The notes beneath the pieces were generated by a model. The model searched no databases. It saw only the letters and a list, made by a program, of their open reading frames with translations, and was not told the origin of the DNA. A stretch of 34,537 bases of DNA from a virus: the IMG/VR virus record IMGVR_UViG_3300031539_000156, positions 1 through 34,537 of that record. One strand, written 5' to 3'. The stretch's first letter is position 1; every line of letters starts with the position of its first letter. A program made the translations under genes and the position numbers. Of the stretch, positions 15,385 through 21,611 are shown one piece after another.

Positions 15385-16566
15385 ATGAAACTGACCAAGG
15401 AAAGCATCGCGGCTCTGGCGAAGGAAATCGCCACCGAGGTGATGGCATCTCGTGAACCCGCACCCCAGTCGGTCGGGTTCGATGACATGGTGAAAGCCAT
15501 GTCACAACTCCGCGCACCGGCACCGCAGCCGGAGCGCAACGAAAAGGGACTCGGGTTCGCCCGTTTCCTCCGTGCGATGGCAAGCGGCAAGGGCGACCCA
15601 GAGCGTGCGGCGAAATACGCCAACAAACTCTGGGGTGCAGACAACGAGATCACCAAGATCCTCCAGGCGTCTGATGACTCGGCGGGTGGCGTGTTTGCCC
15701 CGACCGGCATCTCGTCTGAAGTGATCGAACTGCTGCAGGAACGGGCGGTGTTCCGTGCGATGGGACCGACCATCGTTCCGATGCCGACTGGCTCGCTGCA
15801 GATTCCGAAGATCACTGGCGGCGCGACCGCGTCGTACATCGGTGAGACGCAGAACATCGCGATCACTGAGCAGACCACCGGCATGATCAACTTGACCTGG
15901 AAAAAGTTGGCAGCGATGATCCCGATCAGCAACGACTTCCTGCGGTACGAGAGTTACGGTGCGGACTCGATGATTCGCAACGACACCGTGGCTGCGCTGG
16001 CAACCCGCGAAGACCTCGCGTTCATGCGTGGTGACGGAACCGAGCACACTCCCAAGGGGATGCTGCACTACGTTCCGAGCGCAAACACCTTCGATGCGAA
16101 TGCCACCGTCAATCTCGCCAACGTGACCTCTGATGTGGCTGATGCTCTGCTCCGTTTGCGGAATGCACATTGCCGGATGCTGAAAGTTGGCTGGCTGTGG
16201 AATCCGCGCACCACGATGTGGTTGAAACAGATCCGCGACACCAACGGCAACTTTGCGTTCAAGGATGAGATGGACCGGGGAATGTTCTGGGGCTTCCCGT
16301 ATCTCGACACCACCAACATCCCGATCAATCTCGGCGGCGGCACCGAGTCTGAAATCTACCTCGTCGATTATGCCGACATGATCCTCGGTGAAGCTGGGCA
16401 ACTCATGGTCGACACATCGACCGAGGCGTCCTACTGGGATGGCTCCGCTCTCCAGTCGGCCTACTCAAAAGACCTGACGCTGATGCGCGTCATCGCTCAC
16501 CACGACCTCGGGGTGCGGCACGACGCCTCCATCGTCGTCATCACCGCCGTCAAGTGGATCCCGTAA
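15385..16566 (+). CDS. Major capsid protein, HK97 fold
   Basis: This 393-residue protein has the familiar HK97 layout. About 95 N-terminal residues are helical and charged (LTKESIAALAKEIATEVMAS), corresponding to a delta-like segment expected to be removed by the protease. The core then begins with GGVFAPTGISSEVIELL. Further marks are the VPMPTGSLQIPKITGG strand, the ISNDFLRYES turn before the long helix, GDGTEHTPKGML, and an ending of RVIAHHDLGVRHDASIVVITAV. It assembles the icosahedral shell. I chose ATG 15385 after AAAGGAAAACC rather than longer upstream readings, which overlap the protease gene. Confidence 0.93.
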   Translation: MKLTKESIAALAKEIATEVMASREPAPQSVGFDDMVKAMSQLRAPAPQPERNEKGLGFARFLRAMASGKGDPERAAKYANKLWGADNEITKILQASDDSAGGVFAPTGISSEVIELLQERAVFRAMGPTIVPMPTGSLQIPKITGGATASYIGETQNIAITEQTTGMINLTWKKLAAMIPISNDFLRYESYGADSMIRNDTVAALATREDLAFMRGDGTEHTPKGMLHYVPSANTFDANATVNLANVTSDVADALLRLRNAHCRMLKVGWLWNPRTTMWLKQIRDTNGNFAFKDEMDRGMFWGFPYLDTTNIPINLGGGTESEIYLVDYADMILGEAGQLMVDTSTEASYWDGSALQSAYSKDLTLMRVIAHHDLGVRHDASIVVITAVKWIP

Positions 16567-16587
16567 GGGATCGGAAGGGAATAGCAA

Positions 16588-17058
16588 ATGATCATCAATG
16601 ACAAAGACGCTGGCGCACCGTTCAAACTGTTGAGCGGTGGAGGTGCCCGAGGCGTTGCCGCTGGTACTGGCGACAACACCGAAGCCGTGGGTGCCATCGT
16701 GGACATGCAGGCGCAAGACGGCCCGATGTCCGGTTTCCTTTTCGTTGCTGGATCGGCAGTACTGGCCGACACCAAAACGATCTCCATCAACGATGTCGGT
16801 ATCGAGCATGGTGATGCCGCGAACCTATCCGACAAAGCTGACTTCAACACCGAGGTCGATTTCGCTGCGGTGGGCACCGGGCAAACAGGAGGTACCACCG
16901 AATTGTTCACTGTGAAGCAGTCGATCAATCTGAACGGGGTCAAACGGTATTGGCGGGTCAAGGTCACTCCCGACCTCAACGCCACCGGCACCGACACTTT
17001 CCAGCTTGGCTTCGGCTTTGCTGCGATCTGTGATTCGTCTCCAGTCGCTGACGGCTGA
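16588..17058 (+). CDS. Candidate capsid decoration or head protein
   Basis: This 156-residue protein follows the capsid gene by 21 bases, where decoration or cement proteins usually lie. It is glycine- and alanine-rich at the start, then strongly beta, with alternating strands such as GFLFVAGSAVLADTK and KRYWRVKVTPDL. There is no signal peptide, membrane segment or recognised catalytic motif. The ATG is preceded by GGAAGGGAATAG. Position supports a capsid-surface role; the sequence alone does not identify a family. Confidence 0.5.
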   Translation: MIINDKDAGAPFKLLSGGGARGVAAGTGDNTEAVGAIVDMQAQDGPMSGFLFVAGSAVLADTKTISINDVGIEHGDAANLSDKADFNTEVDFAAVGTGQTGGTTELFTVKQSINLNGVKRYWRVKVTPDLNATGTDTFQLGFGFAAICDSSPVADG

Positions 17059-17075
17059 GGAGGGATGGAGGAGCA

Positions 17076-17312
17076 ATGAAAACCTCTGAGTTGATCCTTG
17101 TTCGTTTCCGCTCCAGCAATGCTCCATATCTCGCTGGCGAGTGTGCTGGATTCAATCCGGCATATGCGCTGAAGTTGGTGGACGCTGGGAAAGCGGAATT
17201 CGTAGAACCGCCACCCGGACTCGACATCGAAGGCAAGGTGCTGCCAGTCGATAAACCGACTCCCAAGGTGGAGCGGAAGCCGCCCACCAAACGCAAAGTG
17301 AAAGACAGGTAA
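17076..17312 (+). CDS. Small head-module protein, first of a related pair
   Basis: This 78-residue protein has a compact domain (LILVRFRSSNAPYLAGE through ALKLVDAGKAEFV) followed by a basic proline-lysine tail. A similar domain makes up most of the protein at 17385: strand, hydrophobic turn with AGE/PGQE, a phenylalanine, then an alanine-rich helix ending in a glycine-alanine turn. Short proteins of this pattern are frequent between capsid and connector genes in phages; their role is not established. The basic tail could contact DNA or the capsid. GGAGGAGC upstream of the ATG gives a strong ribosome site. Confidence 0.6.
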   Translation: MKTSELILVRFRSSNAPYLAGECAGFNPAYALKLVDAGKAEFVEPPPGLDIEGKVLPVDKPTPKVERKPPTKRKVKDR

Positions 17313-17334
17313 CGTGGGCATTGAGAGCACATCT

Positions 17335-17371
17335 GGGGGGCGGGGTGCTGGCTGCCCCGCCCCCCCATTTT
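17335..17371 (+). terminator. Strong GC-rich hairpin terminator after the capsid genes
   Basis: GGGGGGCGGGG (17335-17345) pairs perfectly with CCCCGCCCCCC (17355-17365) around the loop TGCTGGCTG, and is followed by CATTTTC. The 11-bp all-GC stem and short T-run fit an intrinsic terminator, or a partial one that sets the ratio between abundant head proteins and downstream connector proteins. Confidence 0.8.
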
Positions 17372-17384
17372 CAGGAGTTGGATG

Positions 17385-17579
17385 ATGGCACCGAAACATG
17401 ACGGGAAGTTGATCACGATGGAGTTCCTCAGGGCGTGGGCTGGATTCCTCCCAGGGCAGGAGGTTGATTTCGATCAGCGAACCGCGATGCAGTTGGAACG
17501 CGATGGCCGAGCCGTTCGAGTACGACCGAAGATCAAGACAAAACCGGTGCTGGCGAACAGCACGGTGAGGAAGGGATAG
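17385..17579 (+). CDS. Small head-module protein, second of a related pair
   Basis: This protein of about 64 residues shares a domain with the one at 17076: LITMEFLRAWAGFLPGQEVDF and AMQLERDGRAVRV align with the matching parts of its neighbour. It ends in a basic tail (KIKTKPVLANSTVRKG). An ATG at 17382 directly precedes the one used here. The AGGAG at 17373 is 4 bases from the first and 7 from the second, so I favour the second. It lies immediately after the GC-rich hairpin and two codons before the connector gene. Function unknown; tandem duplication of a head-module protein is the simplest origin. Confidence 0.6.
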   Translation: MAPKHDGKLITMEFLRAWAGFLPGQEVDFDQRTAMQLERDGRAVRVRPKIKTKPVLANSTVRKG

Positions 17580-17582
17580 AAC

Positions 17583-18233
17583 ATGGCCGTCACGGTCAGC
17601 GTCGCAGCGGAGTCTACGAACCTCACAACCGTGTCAGCGGTGAAGGCAACGCTCGGAGTTGCATCGAGAAAATTCGACGCGGAACTGGATCGCCTGATCG
17701 CAGCGGCCACCTCTGCCATCTCCGTCTACGTTGGTCACGTCTATGCCAAACAGACCTATGTTGAAACGGTAGTCGGCTCCGGCTATCCAAGATTGCTTCT
17801 GACCAATACACCAATCGTCAGCGTCACCTCAGTGTTGTGTGACGGGACGGCCGTCACCGACTACGAGGTTGAGGATCCAGATTCTGGATTTCTGTACCGG
17901 GCAGTCGGCTGGAGTTCTGCGGCATGGGCGGGATGGAATGCCTCGCCGTATTCGCTGCCAGGGACCGAGCGACCGATGTTCACCGTGACCTACGAGGGCG
18001 GCTATCTGTTGCCAGGAGAACCCGACGCGAATCTTCCAGCACACATCGAACAGGCGTGTATCGAAACAGTCGTCGATTGGTATCGAGGCGGGAAGCGCGA
18101 CGACGCCGTGAAATCGAAATCGGTTGGGGACCTCTCGATCACCTACAAATCGCCGACTGCTGTCCAAGCTGAACACGATGATTTCCGACTCCCTGCTGGC
18201 GCACGTGCGCTGCTGTCACGGAGGATTCGCTGA
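17583..18233 (+). CDS. Head-tail connector (adaptor), gp6-like
   Basis: This 216-residue protein shows the helical N-terminus of phage adaptor proteins: VSAVKATLGVASRKFDAELDRLIAAATSAISVYVGHVY. It is followed by a beta insertion with a run of aromatic residues and a C-terminal helix pair around HIEQACIETVVDWYR and PAGARALLSRRI. Such proteins sit under the portal and start the neck. It overlaps the next gene at its stop. The GDLSITYKS strand before the last helix is also common in this family. Length is slightly above the usual, due to the middle insertion. Confidence 0.8.
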   Translation: MAVTVSVAAESTNLTTVSAVKATLGVASRKFDAELDRLIAAATSAISVYVGHVYAKQTYVETVVGSGYPRLLLTNTPIVSVTSVLCDGTAVTDYEVEDPDSGFLYRAVGWSSAAWAGWNASPYSLPGTERPMFTVTYEGGYLLPGEPDANLPAHIEQACIETVVDWYRGGKRDDAVKSKSVGDLSITYKSPTAVQAEHDDFRLPAGARALLSRRIR

Positions 18234-18577
18234 TGTCGTGGGAAACAGAATTCGAAGAGTTCATGAACGACGTCGTGACGCGGGAGGCTTTCGTAGGCCG
18301 CAACGACTTCGGTGAGCCTTCATACTCGGGGAGTGAATCCCTGCCAGCTCGGGTCGTCTACAAGGCGCACGTGATTGCGACGGGTTCATCTGAGATCACG
18401 AGTGCAGTTCGTGAGACGTTAGCGCAGGCGAGCGTGTATCTCGGTCCAGATCCGGTATGGGATATCCGCGACAGGATCACGCTGCCAGATGGGTCGACGC
18501 CGCCGATTATCACCGTGGTCGCATATCCCGATGAGACGGCAGACCCATCGCTCCATCATCAGGTGGTAATCGTCTGA
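18233..18577 (+). CDS. Head closure (stopper) protein candidate
   Basis: This 114-residue beta protein starts at an ATG overlapping the connector stop by one base, and its own stop overlaps the next start the same way. The layout fits the small beta-barrel stoppers that close the head after packaging: an N-terminal helix (EFEEFMNDVV), a middle of hydrophobic strands with ARVVYK, then WDIRDRITLPDGSTPPIITVV. It matches the expected order connector, stopper, gp10-like, terminator. Position and fold pattern carry the call. Confidence 0.7.
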   Translation: MSWETEFEEFMNDVVTREAFVGRNDFGEPSYSGSESLPARVVYKAHVIATGSSEITSAVRETLAQASVYLGPDPVWDIRDRITLPDGSTPPIITVVAYPDETADPSLHHQVVIV

Positions 18578-18975
18578 TGGCAGTCTACGTCGTTGGCACC
18601 CCGGAGTTGATCGAGAACCTCCGCAAGCTCGGCAAGCGAGCAGACTGGGCTTTGGGTCGTGCGCTCTACCGAGAGGGCGAACGCATCATGGCCGTGTCCA
18701 AGCGCGATTACGTTCCAGTCGATACCGGAATTCTGAAGGGGTCTGGACACGTACAGCTGCCGAAGCCAGGGCCGGTCGTCTATCTCGGATACGGAGGTCC
18801 TGCGAGTGCGTACGCTCTCGTCCAACACGAAGCCCACTACAAGCACTCGATTGGTCAGCGGAAATACCTAGAGCGTCCTATGCTTTTGGCCATCCCCGAC
18901 ATGGGGAAACGTCTCGGGAAAGACATCAATGATGCGCTGATAAAACCGGCAGCGAAAACGCGACGGAGGGGCTAG
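18577..18975 (+). CDS. HK97 gp10-like head-tail joining protein
   Basis: This 132-residue protein carries the diagnostic pieces of the HK97 gp10 family. An amphipathic helix (LIENLRKLGKRADWALGRAL) leads to VPVDTGILKGS, then YALVQHEAHYKH and a GQRKYLERPM segment before a final helix and basic tail. These proteins act at the neck during head-tail joining. Overlapping start and stop bases couple it to both neighbours. The family assignment is confident; the exact neck position varies between phages. Confidence 0.88.
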   Translation: MAVYVVGTPELIENLRKLGKRADWALGRALYREGERIMAVSKRDYVPVDTGILKGSGHVQLPKPGPVVYLGYGGPASAYALVQHEAHYKHSIGQRKYLERPMLLAIPDMGKRLGKDINDALIKPAAKTRRRG

Positions 18976-19383
18976 ATGTCTGTTCTGGAAGACCTCGGCG
19001 TTCTCATCGAGACGAACGGTCTCGCCACAGTCGGAACCGATCTTTTTCTCGGCCACCTTCCTGAATCGCCAGCGGTGTGCTGCGCCCTGTTGGAATACGG
19101 GGGTGAACAACCTCTAAGGAATCAATCCGAGGGGGCGGCTCGTTCCGGTGCGCAGTCGGGCGAGCGTCCCCGGATCCAACTCCTCTGCCGTTCCGAATCG
19201 TATTCGGCAGGGCGCAGCCTTATTCAGTCGATGTGGGACCTCTTGGACGGTCGAGTAAACGAGACGATCAATGGAGTCGCGTACATCAGGATCGCTGCCT
19301 TGCAGTCTCCGTTCCTTGTGGAGATGGACTCGAATCGCCGGTATCTGTTCGGAACCAACCTTGCTGTGACGAAAGCGGTGTGA
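18976..19383 (+). CDS. Tail terminator / minor capsid-type protein
   Basis: This 135-residue protein begins at the base after the gp10-like stop. It has an N-terminal helix (VLEDLGVLIETNGL), a strand-rich centre with RPRIQLLCRSES, a helix (AGRSLIQSMWDLLDG) and a C-terminal strand, as in tail terminators that cap the tail tube. Its position just before the tube genes supports this. Cysteines near residues 36-37 and 76 have no obvious functional pattern. Family match is by fold pattern and order. Confidence 0.75.
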   Translation: MSVLEDLGVLIETNGLATVGTDLFLGHLPESPAVCCALLEYGGEQPLRNQSEGAARSGAQSGERPRIQLLCRSESYSAGRSLIQSMWDLLDGRVNETINGVAYIRIAALQSPFLVEMDSNRRYLFGTNLAVTKAV

Positions 19384-19394
19384 GGGGGATGAAT

Positions 19395-19742
19395 ATGGCC
19401 CGGAAGAAAAACACGCAGAATCGGCCCTCTAAGCGCGCGGAGACTCCAGACGTGGAATCACCCGCGATGGAGGCTACCCGAGATCCTGAGGGGGAAGGCG
19501 TGAGCCGCACGGCGTCTCTGGACCCATATCTCGGAGTCGCGTATTCAATCAGCACCTGGAAAGGGCTGCCGAATCACGAATGCCGCTTCTGTGCGATGGC
19601 GACATTGGATCGGGCAGACGCCATTCAGCATTTCGAAAAAGAGCATTGCACTCAGAAACCCGAGGAGCGAATCGTAGACACCGGACTCATCGATGAAGAT
19701 GGATCCAAGATTGTGCGGGTGATCCCCGCCGAGGAGGTATGA
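19395..19742 (+). CDS. Small C2H2 zinc-finger protein in the tail module
   Basis: This 115-residue protein has a basic start (ARKKNTQNRPSKRAE), a flexible acidic middle, and a likely single zinc finger. C63-x2-C66, then 12 residues, then H79-x4-H84 is the C2H2 spacing. The finger sits after WKGLPNHE. Similar short proteins with one finger occur near tail tube genes of other phages; their role is unknown. Start: GAGGGG is about six bases from ATG 19395 but almost touches the ATG at 19389, so I use the second. The gene ends one base before the tube gene. Confidence 0.65.
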   Translation: MARKKNTQNRPSKRAETPDVESPAMEATRDPEGEGVSRTASLDPYLGVAYSISTWKGLPNHECRFCAMATLDRADAIQHFEKEHCTQKPEERIVDTGLIDEDGSKIVRVIPAEEV

Positions 19743-19743
19743 C

Positions 19744-20187
19744 ATGACACAGCCCCTGTCCTCACACGGCACCCTGCTCCAGATGGGAGCGAGTGGCGGC
19801 GGTGGACCCTACACGACGATTGCGGAAGTGGTCGACGCTTCTGGTCCTTCGTTCCAACAGGCAACCCATGACGCGCCATCGCAAGACATCACCTGGATGA
19901 AAAAGGTAGCCGGACTGGTCTCCGCAGGAGAGGTCACGTTCGATATCAATTTCATCCCGAAGAATTCGACGCACGATGCGTCCACGGGGCTGCTCTCCAT
20001 CCTTGGAGCGCAGGTCGTCAATGGGTTCAAACTTCTGTACAACGACGCTGGTGCTGGCACGGCATCGTATTGGACGTTTGACGCCTATATGGTTGGCTTC
20101 GATCAGGACGTTCCAGTGGATGGAATCCTGATGGCTTCCATCACGCTCCAGATCAACGGACAGCCGACCTTCACGAAAGGATCCTAA
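19744..20187 (+). CDS. Tail tube protein, short paralogue
   Basis: This 147-residue protein is probably a major tail tube subunit, beta-rich and immediately upstream of the chaperone and tape measure genes. It begins TQPLSSHGTLLQMG, has a glycine spacer (ASGGGGPY), and then continues with AEVVDASGPSFQQATHDAP through a C-terminal QDVPVDGILMASITLQ. Nearly all of this is repeated in the next gene. Start is ATG 19744, after GAGGAGGTATGAC. The tube function follows from order and fold pattern. Confidence 0.75.
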   Translation: MTQPLSSHGTLLQMGASGGGGPYTTIAEVVDASGPSFQQATHDAPSQDITWMKKVAGLVSAGEVTFDINFIPKNSTHDASTGLLSILGAQVVNGFKLLYNDAGAGTASYWTFDAYMVGFDQDVPVDGILMASITLQINGQPTFTKGS

Positions 20188-20190
20188 GCC

Positions 20191-20916
20191 ATGACCCAAC
20201 CACTTTCGTCTCATGGAACTCTGCTGAAAATGGGCGACAACGCCGGGACGCTCGGCGCGTGGTCGCAAACGGGGGTAGGTCTCGACGATCTATCGTGGGA
20301 CGCGCTCGCTGCGTACCAAGGTGGACCGACGCGAGTAATCCGAGTTGAGATCGACCTAGCCGACACCAACGACACATTCCGCTGGTCACTCGACGGTGGC
20401 GTGTCTTGGGAAGAGGAAGGCATCCCCATTCCTGGGGCCGGGACGTCCTACAATCTGCCGTTCGGATTGGTCATCGAATTCGCAGCCATCACCGGCCACA
20501 CCCTCAATGATTATTGGGAAGCTACGGTCAGCGCGGTGTTCACGACCGTTGCCGAAGTCGTAGATGCTTCTGGACCATCGTTCCAGCAAGCCACGCACGA
20601 CGCCCCGAGCCAAGACATCACCTGGATGAAAAAGGTCGCTGGTCTTGTATCCGCAGGCGAGATGACCTTTGACATCAACCTCATTCCGAAGAACCAAACC
20701 CACGACGACTCGACGGGACTGCTGGCCCTCATCGGTCTGCAGCACACCACCGGGTTCCAACTCGTCTACAACGATGCCGGTGCTGGCACGGCATCCGACT
20801 GGAAGATGGATTGCTACGTCGTTGGGTTTGACCAAGACGTGCCGGTTGACGGAATCCTCATGGCATCCATCACCCTGCAAATAAATGGGCAGCCAGTGTT
20901 CACCAAAGGGTCGTAA
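20191..20916 (+). CDS. Tail tube paralogue with an inserted extra domain
   Basis: This 241-residue protein repeats the preceding tube protein at both ends (shared start and the last roughly 120 residues), but replaces the short glycine spacer with about 94 extra residues. The insert (about residues 41-113) contains FRWSLDGGVSWEEEG and GHTLNDYWEA. A related insert occurs in the protein at 25445. The shared halves are almost identical in residues but differ at many third codon positions, so both copies look functional. The inserted domain could project from the tube surface. It follows its twin by three bases, with an AAAGGA ribosome site in the twin's end. Confidence 0.72.
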   Translation: MTQPLSSHGTLLKMGDNAGTLGAWSQTGVGLDDLSWDALAAYQGGPTRVIRVEIDLADTNDTFRWSLDGGVSWEEEGIPIPGAGTSYNLPFGLVIEFAAITGHTLNDYWEATVSAVFTTVAEVVDASGPSFQQATHDAPSQDITWMKKVAGLVSAGEMTFDINLIPKNQTHDDSTGLLALIGLQHTTGFQLVYNDAGAGTASDWKMDCYVVGFDQDVPVDGILMASITLQINGQPVFTKGS

Positions 20917-20934
20917 CCAAGAAAGGAGAAACGA

Positions 20935-21315
20935 GTGAGCATCCCGAGAGTCAAAGTTCCGATTGTGCTGGATCGGCCACGAACGATCCTGTTGTCGTTC
21001 AACGCATTCGTGCTGGTGGAGGAGGTGACCGGGAAGTCGATGCTGTCCGGTCAACTCGACCTCACGTCGCTGCGAGCGATACGGGCAATCATGTGGGCTG
21101 GTTTGGTTCATGAAGATCCTGCGCTGACCTTGGAACAGGTGGGTGATCTCATCGAGGACTATGGCATCGCGAAGTCGATGGAAGACATCGGTGCTGCAAT
21201 CCAAGTGGCCCTGCCTGAATTGTCTGTCACGGAGGACGGCGCGAATGCGTCGGACCCTCCAGACCCCCAACGTGGGGGGATATCTGGTCAGTCGGAATCT
21301 ACGACCTCCGGCTGA
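20935..21315 (+). CDS. Tail assembly chaperone, upstream frame (gpG-like)
   Basis: This 126-residue protein starts at GTG with AAAGGAG eight bases upstream. The N-terminal part (VKVPIVLDRPRTILLSFNAF) and helices (LTSLRAIRAIMWAGLVHED, LTLEQVGDLIEDYGI) resemble the first chaperone of siphophage tails, which binds the tape measure before the tube polymerises. The last part is low-complexity and is read through the likely frameshift region. Most ribosomes would end here at 21315, giving the short form. Function rests on position before the tape measure and on the frameshift arrangement. Confidence 0.8.
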   Translation: MSIPRVKVPIVLDRPRTILLSFNAFVLVEEVTGKSMLSGQLDLTSLRAIRAIMWAGLVHEDPALTLEQVGDLIEDYGIAKSMEDIGAAIQVALPELSVTEDGANASDPPDPQRGGISGQSESTTSG

Positions 21316-21611
21316 GTGAGGAACTGTTTTGGAATCTGACGCCATACGAATTCGAACTTCTGATGCGCCGACATCGAAACGATGCGAAGTGGGTCGAGGT
21401 GATGGCAGCGGTGACGCCGTGGGTTTTCGCAGAAGCACATCGAGATCCGAAAAAACGTCGGAAGTCATACTCATTGGAAGAGTGGACGGTGACAGGTCTC
21501 ACGACGCCACGAAAGCGGAAGGTGGTCCGAGATCCGGCAGCTGTATTCGGCCACATCAGCGCAGGTCTGAATGCGCTTGGAGGAAAGCCTGATGTCAACC
21601 ATCGTAGGTGA
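20935..21611 (+). CDS. Frameshifted long tail assembly chaperone (gpGT-like)
   Basis: A -1 shift near 21264-21280 would join the first chaperone to a frame running to the TGA at 21609-21611. The joined product would be about 225 residues. The second frame reads as WGDIWSVGIYDLRLSEELFW, then LTPYEFELLMRRH and AEAHRDPKKRRKSYSLEEW. This closely resembles the T-like second halves of such chaperones in other phages. It has no convincing start of its own near the first frame's end. The tape measure ATG lies within its last 20 bases. The shift itself is inferred; the conserved downstream frame is seen. Confidence 0.78.
21264..21280 (+). other. Probable -1 ribosomal frameshift site
   Basis: Within 17 bases lie a run of five C's (21264-21268) and a run of six G's (21274-21279). 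In the first frame the G-run is exactly two GGG codons. A tRNA on the second can slip back one base and still pair perfectly, and the next codon becomes GAT, entering the T-like frame. The CCC codon in the C-run also allows perfect slippage in the P site. Which is used cannot be settled by eye. Confidence 0.7.

Noticed and set aside
15502-16401. Minus-strand open frame opposite the major capsid gene
   Set aside because: It is fully antisense to a confident capsid gene, with an arginine-, histidine- and valine-rich shadow composition.
20386-21474. Long open frame on the minus strand (about 362 residues)
   Set aside because: It lies antisense to the tube paralogue and chaperone genes, has no ribosome site or recognisable domain, and is explained by codon bias in GC-rich coding sequence.
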